A DNA stretch of 64,000 bases from Vigna angularis (lineage: Eukaryota > Streptophyta > Magnoliopsida > Fabales > Fabaceae): the NCBI RefSeq assembly GCF_016808095.1, contig NC_068977.1, positions 22,593,364 to 22,657,363 on the forward strand. The letters are read 5' to 3'. A model generated the notes under the pieces. It did no database searches. It was not told the origin of the DNA and worked only from the letters and a program-made list of their open reading frames with translations. This document shows, in pieces, positions 57,119 through 64,000 of the stretch. A program made the position numbers and the translations under genes. The first letter of the stretch is position 1; each line of letters starts with the position of its first letter.

Positions 57119-58025
57119 ATGGCTTCTCCAACTTCATGGCGTGAAAAGAAGGTTGCACAGTTTGTAAGAAACGCTAGTCCAAATGGGTGCATCAGTGATG
57201 ACGAAGAACGATACAAATTTGGATGTTATAGAAAAGTCTTCGAGGTGGTCCCTCACAAGTTCTTGGATCTGAAATTATTCAGAAGGGAAGGGTTTCTCTT
57301 TCAAGAATGGCTTGCAGATGTGGGTCTTGCAAAATTTCTTCAAATGACCGCTAATTGCTATCCTGACCTGGTAGAAGTCTTCTACCACAATCTGAAGGTT
57401 GTTAATGGTGTTATATGCTCTCGGGTGAAAGGTGTCGATATTAAAATTGATGATGAAATATGGCTATCTTTTACTGGACTCAAAGCAGAAGTCTTCATGT
57501 CTCATGAAAAAAATTTTGAACTCAACAATGGACCCACAAGAAGAAGATTTACAAGGAATTTCTGAGATATCCAAAGAGAGTAAAGGTATACAATCCGTAT
57601 CTACTTGGTGTTTTGAAAATGGAATAAAAAATGTGTGCTTTTGTACTTTCTTGAGTAATACTACCTGGAAGAGGTTGATGTGATCGTCTAACTACTGAAG
57701 ATTTATTTTTGGTTCATGCCATAAAAACCCGGATACCAACCAACTGGGTTGTTGTTATGAGTGCTCACATGATTGAAATTGCAAGTCATCGTGGACATAA
57801 GCTACCCTATGGTGTTTTTATCAATAGTGTATTGAAGCATCATCAAGTTGATCTTACTAGTGAAAAAAAAATTGGGTGCACCAAATCAAATGAAATAGGA
57901 AAAGCGACATTCACTTTTAATGGTCTAAAGAAAATAGAAGATGGTTGGGTGTTCAAGGATGTTCGTACACTGATGCGGCTATCGCGGCCCATCAAATTTG
58001 ATGTGCATAAAAGAATGCAGGATAG
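57119..58025 (+). pseudogene. Putative plant transposon protein (Transposase_32-like), 5' part
   Basis: Starts MASPTSWREKKVAQF. RYKFGCYRKVFEVVPHKFLDLK, FLFQEWLADVGLAKFLQM, YPDLVEVFYHNLKVVNGVIC and SRVKGVDIKIDDEIWLSFTG are typical of the conserved domain found in many legume transposon-associated proteins (Pfam 'putative plant transposon protein'). Frameshifts follow near 57540 and 57690. The next part (57709-58038) has MVHAIKTRIPTNWVVVMSAHMI, LPYGVFINSVLKHHQVDL and NEIGKATF. The frame is interrupted at 58026 by an LTR element and the gene tail resumes at 63693. Its biochemical activity is unknown. Confidence 0.75.
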
Positions 58026-60148
58026 TGCTAGGAAGTGACTCCTAGGTCGTCTCTCAAGGACCAAATGTGGTTCGAGGCTTAGATTAAACACGTAGTGGGG
58101 GGAGGGGGTTTGGAAGTGTTTTTTGTGATTCGAAATGAACTAAATTAAAACTGGAAATTAAACACGACCGAACATAATTAAAAGCATTGAAATAAATAAA
58201 CAAACCATGAAGGCCGAACGGTTCTACATTGAGACCGAACGGTCTCTAAAACAAGTGAGGAAAATTGAAAATGCAGGAAGATAAAGAAGTCGAATAAAAT
58301 AGACAACATAGTGAACAAAACAATTAACCAAACATAATAGAGTGTATAGTGAACGAAAACAATAAACTGAACGATCTTATATTAAACAAATTAAAAACCA
58401 CATTTTGCGTTAACTTGAAAGCACCGATTGAATGCAACAGGTAAATAAAAAACTCATCTAATGCTATTAAATTGCAACATTTAGCTAACAAAGGAAATGC
58501 ACATTGCACTCATCTAGAGGAGGCACATAACCCGCGGAAACAGTAATGAAAATACGCTTGAACAGTACAATAATATAAATTAGTAAACTATTTCAACCTA
58601 AAAGCATTTCAATATATAAAATAAAAGAAAATAATTCTCGGTCCAAGCGTTAATACAAAATGGAAGAATCTAGTGGAGCTCTCTCTTTCTCGCAGCAAAT
58701 TGAATTGAGCGTTAGCCGTGTGCATATTCTCTAAAGGTTGAATGAAAAGACCGCTTGTCTGTACCTACCTAATGAGTCACTGCCTATTCTCTTCTAAAAG
58801 CAAGGTTGCATGTGATAAAATAAAAAAAATAGGCCGAGACACCACTTTCTCCAAGCCTCTGGACTTACATTTTGGATGTAATCAAATTCCTCCCTCTGTG
58901 CACACCAACGCTCTCATCCCCTGTGACTACATTTTTTAAAAAAACCTAAAAAACTAAAAGCTCTTCCTTCGGTGGTGGCTGCTGCACCCCAGCAGCAAGC
59001 GTAAGTGCAGCTACCTCCTCACATGAGCGTGCTTTCATTAAAATAAAGATGAACCACCAAATTCCACGTGCAGCAGCCCTAATGAACCAGCCCTCTTTGA
59101 TGAATGCTCCCCAATTAATTCTTGCTACACCCCCCTTCAAAGACGTGGCAACCCTCCTTTCTTTTGAGCCTAATAGTGAATCCTCCAATGCTCTCAACCG
59201 TGATCGTCCAAGCTTTGATGTTGTCCACGTGCATCCAACTCCACTGTTGTTGGACGTGTGCTGTCCTCTCCTGGACCTCAAAATCTCCGTGTGCAGCTCT
59301 TCATCTCTCCAAGCACACACCTCCCAGATGCTGTTGTGCTGGACCGAAAGTGCCTCTTCATCCAATTGCTGGACAGCGTGTTGTCTTCCATTCTCTTCAG
59401 CCCATGACATGTTATTCTCTCAAGAAAGAAAAACTCTCCAGGTGGCTGCTGTTACTGTTGGGCCGTGTGCTCCCTTTCTTCAAACCTTGCTGGACGTGTG
59501 TGCCTCCCAAGCTGCTGGAAGCGTGAAGCCCGCATGGAGCATTACCATCCGCACATCCTCTCCAACGTGCTACTAGCAGGCCGTGACACCTCCCAAGCTG
59601 GACCAGGCCGTGTTGTTGCTGGATCTGCTTGCTGTGTGAAGGCTAGACGTAGCTTCACTTCTTGCTGGACACACCTTGTTGGACCATTGTTGAAGCTGGA
59701 GCGTGACGTGCAGCCGTGGGCTTCACTTCCACTTGTGCACCTCCCTCTTTGTTGGACACCTTGCTGCCATCGTGTATTAGACCAGCTACACTTCAATTTA
59801 AATGCAGCCTGTGAGTGCTTGTGGGCCATGGTGCCTCCCATTGCTTTTCTTCCAACGTGCACACCCTTTAATTTGCTGAACGTCACTCCTTCGTTTGCAC
59901 ACTTCTTTGTGGAGAGTCTTGAATTAAGTAACTGTCCTCCAAATGTCCCAAAATATTATCCAATAATTTTCCTACAATTAATACTGTAAATAATTAGGCT
60001 CAGATAATTCAAATTAATTAAAATAAGAATTTCTAATCAAATTAAGCACAATTAGCAAAAATAGGAAAATATTGGACATTCAAGAACAATTCCCTGATTA
60101 AATCTAGCAAAATAAGCTAAGTGAAGTCAAGAAAATATCGACTCATCA
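58026..60148 (-). mobile_element. 3' LTR (2123 bp)
   Basis: Plus strand from TGCTAGGAAGTGACTCCTAG to ATCGACTCATCA. The last 383 bp are nearly identical to 63309-63692. 58950-59890 is GC-richer and gives several long overlapping frames on both strands (up to 175 codons) without recognisable domains; I treat these as non-coding. Near its left end 'ccgaacggttc..gaccgaacggtctc' words occur (58208-58250). Confidence 0.88.
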
Positions 60149-61631
60149 AAATAAACCACACTTAGTCTTTTGCACTCCTGGGCAAAATGAAGACGCAAAT
60201 CAAGGAATAGTTCAAAGGACATCAGGGAAGTGACACAAACTCAACACACAGAAAACAAAGACTAAAAAGGACAAAAACAGAATTACACACTTCTCATGGA
60301 ATCTGGACAAAGAAAATGAGTAGACAACATCCAACACAGAATCAAAGAAAGCAGATACTCACAGAAATCATACAAGCAATTCTAGGCATGGCAAAATAAT
60401 CAATCAGCTTGAGAGGTGAATCAAAAAGCAACAGAACCTCACAGATGCACTATCGTGTTTCTCTCAAGTGTCTAAGGTAAATAATGTAAACTCAATGCAC
60501 TCAAGAAAGAAAAACACAAACAGACTTGGCAAGCCTCTATTATCAACACTCAAAACATATGCATGTTCAAATCAAAAGGTCTTTTCATGGATATAATGAG
60601 GCCAAGGATAGGGGAGGATATAATATGGATGAGAAGGTACAAACCAAAAAGAATAGAAGAGCAATGGGGAACAAGTGTAAACACAGTCAAATCACACCCA
60701 AACCTCTAATTCAATCCTCTTCTTGACTCCATTATTCACAATTTTTTTTATTTTTTCTCATTTTTCTATAAATTTTTTTTTCTTTTCTCATCTTGTCTCT
60801 TTTCTTTTCTCTCTATTTACGACACAACTGTAAAAGACAAGATACACAACATATTTACAAACACAAAACAAGAAGAGGAACCAACTAGCCAATTCATCAA
60901 AATCCCTAAGGAGACCACACTTATTCCCAAGACACTTCCAAAGCTCCAAAATTCCCTAAGGTTAAGGTACTCATGGTTTTCCACTTAGGGCTAGTATATG
61001 AGCTTCAAAACAACGAAAGAGGAAAGCGTAGGCTCAAAAGGGTATCAAAGGATCAAAACAAGGTAAGCTTATTTGGCTAGAGAGGCTCAAGAACAAAAAT
61101 GCCTTTATCACTTCCAAACATGCATATCAATCAAGAATTATCAACAAGAGTCAAGCCAAGGCATATGCGCAAGTAATCAAGAGACATATCACACACAAGA
61201 AAGAACATCAAGTGGCTCAAATTCTCACACAGGGTATTTGTCACAATCAAATCAACCTCTTAAACATCATAATCATCTTCCAAGCAAAGAAAAGCAAAGA
61301 TTTCAAGCCAAGTATCAATGAAGTGAAAGACACATCTACAACCAAACAAAGTCCAGAAATCAAGAGAAACATGTAAAATTGTACACAAGACACACAAAAA
61401 CTACCTAGAAAAGAAAAAATTTAACACACAAAACAAAAACTAACAAAGAAAAATCAGAATCTTCCCCAATAAACCACACTTAAACTACACAGTGTCCTCA
61501 ATGTGTCATAAGCATAAGATCAGGAATCAGAACAATCAACAGATCATGGACAAGTGCAAAAAAAGTAGGGAAAGGAGGAGAAGAGAAAAGGAAAACTCCC
61601 CTGATCATGGTGGCAGTTACCAATTTTGGAC
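60149..61631 (-). other. Internal non-coding region of the element
   Basis: A-rich on + (60149-61480) with no credible gene. It starts with 'aaataaaccacactta' beside the LTR, and the same phrase 'aataaaccacacttaaac' recurs at 61469-61486, suggesting a local duplication. Position fits the region between the ORF end and the 3' LTR. Confidence 0.5.
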
Positions 61632-62186
61632 TTATAGCGAGATGTCTTCCACCATTGGATCCAGCAAGGAAGTTTTGAGGAAGAATTGCTTCATCCTCCA
61701 GATTTGATCTAGTAGGGAGATATCATCCACAACTGGATCTAAGAAGTGATTGTTGATGAGTGGGTTCAGCTGATGCCTATTGATCTTGAAGCTTTTGTTA
61801 GTGTTAGCACCTTTGTTTTCCACTGTGGGTGTTTGTTGCTCAAATTCATGCGTACCTCCTACAACATGGTTAGTGCAATGTGGTTCCAAAGAAATAACAT
61901 GCAGGGGTATAACACCCAATCTCATTGTAACAGGCTGAACCTCAGATACATCCTCAGAACATGAATCAATTTCAAATGTAGAAACAATATCAATAACAGG
62001 CTCAGATTCATGTTCAGTGCATGGAGAATAAATATTCAGATGTGGTAGCAAAAATTGGTTCTCATCATGCATAGAGGGAAAATTAAAAGCATGCTCATCA
62101 ACAATATAATTATCAACATACCCCTCAACAGCATAATCATCAACAGCACAATCATTAACAGAATAATCAAATTGAGGTATGTTCAC
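61632..62186 (-). pseudogene. Acidic / integrase-tail-like continuation of gag ORF
   Basis: Same frame as gag, separated only by an in-frame TAG (62187-62189). It is an Asp/Glu/Val/Tyr-rich segment (CAVDDYAVEGYVDNYIVDEHAF), then NKSFKINRHQLNPLINN, which resembles the terminal part of an Athila integrase. The end is a short internal repeat LLDPMVEDISL / FLDPVVDDISL. Taken with gag it gives one ORF of about 490 codons from MAHSPTF at 63105. The identification of the tail is tentative. Confidence 0.5.
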
Positions 62187-63107
62187 CTACACTTCTTTAA
62201 AGATTGGGAAAGTGGTGGAAGATGAAAATGGTCTACCTGGCTCACAATTGCTGCTTATACTTGCCTGGTCCTCAAAATCGTCATCAGGATCTATCTCCTC
62301 AATCGCAAGAGTAGGGACATCTGAAGGTGGGAAAGTAGGTGGCACAATGAGCGTAAGACTCTGGTTCCCATCTCCTAAGTTAATGACACTAACATCATCT
62401 GGAATCTGAACAGTCTGAAATGGTAACTCTGAATCTTGAGACTGTTCCTCAGTGAGTTGAATAGCCATCTGCCCTATCTGATCAGTCAAACTTTGAATGT
62501 CAGCTTGTGTTTCTTGCTGAAACTCCATGTTCGCTTGCTTGAACTGAAGATTTTGCATGGTCATCTGCTCTAATAACTCCTTCAATGTAAGCTCAGAAGT
62601 AGAAGGCTGATGAGCTATTTCGGCAGGCTCATAAGACTGTAGCTGCTGTAGCTCCTGGACTAGTGGAGGCATACAAGTATTCTGGAGTGGTGGTTCTTGA
62701 TATTGATGTTGTGGAGTACTATACCATCCCAGGTTAGGATCATTCCATCCAGGATCGTTGTTGTAACCATACTGTAGAGGGAAGAATTCGTTTAGAAACT
62801 GATGCTCAAGATCTTCCCAACTAGTGACGGATCCTGGAGGTAGACAATAACACGAATCCTTCGCTGCTCCTTGTAATGAGTGTGAAAATGCTCTTACGAA
62901 AATGTGATCATCCAGGACATCTGGAGGTTTCATTGCAGAGCAAATGAGATTGAACTTCTCCAAATGTTTATGTGGGCATTCACCTGCAAAACCATGAAAC
63001 TCAGGCAGCAAATTTATCAGTCCAGTGTTGAAAACACAACGAACATCCTCCTCATCAAGTGGAACCGGCTCCCAAGGAGCACTCTCAAAAGTTGGGGAAT
63101 GAGCCAT
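62187..63107 (-). pseudogene. Gag, Athila-like, internally deleted
   Basis: Best start is MAHSPTFESAPWEP (about 63105), downstream of the first ATG at 63191, because the extra N-terminus is hydrophobic and unlike Gag. Core motifs: CPHKHLEKFNLICSAMKPPDV, FVRAFSHSLQGAAKD, PPGSVTSWEDLEHQFLNEFFP. The expected second half of the Gag core is missing and the frame jumps to GWNDPNLGWYS and a helical Gln-rich region (LKELLEQMTMQNLQFKQANMEFQ). An aspartate-rich end precedes an in-frame TAG. No zinc knuckle. It could still provide an N-terminal Gag-like fragment if expressed. Confidence 0.75.
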
Positions 63108-63308
63108 AGTGTTCTCAATAAAAACCAGCAGAATAAACATGAGGATTGTACTCAGAGTTAGATGCAGAAGGAGAATCATAATTAAAGGCACAGGCAGAAT
63201 AAGCAGTATTCACATAATAAAAATAGGTAGACATGGAACAAAGGAAATACTAAAAATTACGAAACAAACAAAACACAACACAATTAAACATGCAACACGC
63301 ACACACAT

Positions 63309-63692
63309 TGCCATCGTGTGCTAGACCAGCTACACTTCAATTTAAATGTAGCCCGTGAGTGGTTGCTGGCCATGGTGCCTCCCATTGCTTTTCTTCCAAC
63401 GTGCACACCCTTTAATTTGATGAACGTCACTCCTTCTTTTGCACACTTCTTTGTGGAGAGTCTTGAATTAAGTAACTGTCCTCCAAATGTCCCAAAATAT
63501 TATCCAATAATTTTCCTACAATTAATACTGCAAATAATTAGGCTCAGATAATTCAAATTAATTAAAATAAGAATTTCTAATCAAATTAAGCACAATTAGC
63601 AAAAATAGGAAAATATTGGACATTCAAGAACAATTCCCTGATTAAATCTAGCAAAATAAGCTAAGTGAAGTCAAGAAAATATTGACTCATCA
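63309..63692 (-). mobile_element. Truncated 5' LTR
   Basis: The 384 bp repeat 59766-60148 with about a dozen differences. The inner 1.7 kb of the LTR and the PBS are gone. Confidence 0.9.
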
Positions 63693-63957
63693 TACACCTA
63701 TTGAGGATGTTGATGAAACTCCTTCTACCTTCACTCCACACACTGAGTTTGAAAGATTTGTTGCTGATCAATTTCGAAGGCTTTCAACAAGAATTTCAAA
63801 AGTTGAAAACTTTGTGATCATGATTAACAAGAAACTAGATGAAGATGCTCTCAGAACTCCCTCAGCAGGTCAATCTGATGATGAAGAGACACAAAAGAAG
63901 AGGAGTCTATGGAGACATCTGACTCAAATTAGGATATCATTTTTTTATTATGTTTAG
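63693..63957 (+). pseudogene. Putative plant transposon protein, 3' part
   Basis: TPIEDVDETPSTFTPHTEFERFVADQFRRLSTRISKVE.. resumes right after the LTR and ends at a TAG (63955-63957). The coiled-coil-like and acidic C-terminus (DEDALRTPSAGQSDDEETQ) is usual for this family. The fragment is in the same frame as 57709-58025. The following 'gtttagtgttattatg' also occurs at 55015 in the ACGTC-rich region, hinting that the repeats and gene belong to one transposon. Confidence 0.65.
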
Positions 63958-64000
63958 TGTTATTATGTTTTTCATTTTTTAACTACTGTTTATCTTTTCG

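Larger units (their letters stand above)
58026..63692 (-). mobile_element. Athila/Tat-like element with gag-only ORF, splitting the transposon gene
   Basis: A complete left LTR (58026-60148) is the 3' LTR, and an incomplete right LTR (63309-63692) is the outer 384 bp of the 5' LTR. Internally there is only a gag-derived ORF fused to an integrase-like tail, with no protease, RT or RNase H. No PBS is found between 63192 and 63308. Flanks GATAG and TACAC do not form a TSD, so one side was rearranged. Confidence 0.85.

Noticed and set aside
59049..59989. Frames of 175, 174, 154, 134 and 114 codons on both strands
   Set aside because: Overlapping frames inside an LTR, GC-richer DNA, no domain, and not conserved in the LTR fragment at 52315.
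61073..61707. Gln/Ser/Lys-rich frames on +
   Set aside because: A-rich internal retroelement DNA; the coding strand of this element is minus.

Overview
The window looks like plant nuclear DNA from a TE-rich, probably pericentromeric stretch of a legume chromosome (Phaseoleae such as Vigna or Phaseolus would fit; this is inferred from the style of the repeats and was not tested). I recognise one ordinary host gene, an LRR receptor-like protein (RLP) at 25479-28483 on +, and it carries a frameshift. Nearly everything else is LTR retrotransposon sequence, mostly broken and nested, plus one DNA-transposon-like region. I saw no rRNA, tRNA or CRISPR array.

Layout. 1-1895: Athila-like Ty3/gypsy remnant (-) with integrase tail, gag start, primer-binding site (PBS) and LTR fragment. 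1896-3777: truncated LTR of a family whose outer end reads TGTAACATCCC. 4080-5455 and 14784-14920: the promoter region and first codons of a second RLP copy, now separated by about 9.3 kb of transposons. These are a Ty1/copia element at 6153-11641 (-), a solo Athila LTR inside it at 8488-9749, and another LTR-like block at 11760-14361. 14931-20165: Tat/Ogre-like Ty3/gypsy remnant (+) holding a 2.45-kb solo LTR at 16138-18590. 21115-24244: a 3.13-kb solo LTR with a GTTGG target-site duplication (TSD), inserted in the upstream region of the RLP gene. 31581-40049: the only structurally complete element, a chromovirus (probably CRM-like) with two LTRs and a TTCCC TSD, but inactivated coding. 40303-44524: chimeric Athila-like element (-). 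44525-52224: SIRE/Maximus-like Ty1/copia (-), itself hit by a related LTR at about 48255-49772. 52315-53510: LTR fragment plus an inverted piece of SIRE gag-pol. 53511-58025 and 63693-63957: ACGTC-rich tandem repeats and a broken 'putative plant transposon protein' gene, split by an Athila/Tat-like element at 58026-63692 (-).

How it fits together. A small RLP cluster appears to have been overrun by retrotransposons: one paralogue survives only as promoter and signal-peptide scraps, and the other kept most of its coding length but took an LTR about 1.2 kb upstream and a 1-nt frameshift. Three solo LTRs have perfect 5-bp TSDs, so they arose by LTR-LTR recombination. The most unusual theme is that several unrelated LTR families each carry a local cluster of a family-specific short palindrome or minisatellite: TAATCGATTA in three LTR-type blocks and one pol-distal segment, GAACG/CGTTC words in the TGTRACATCCC family, and GCGCT-type words in Athila. 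Their function is unknown.
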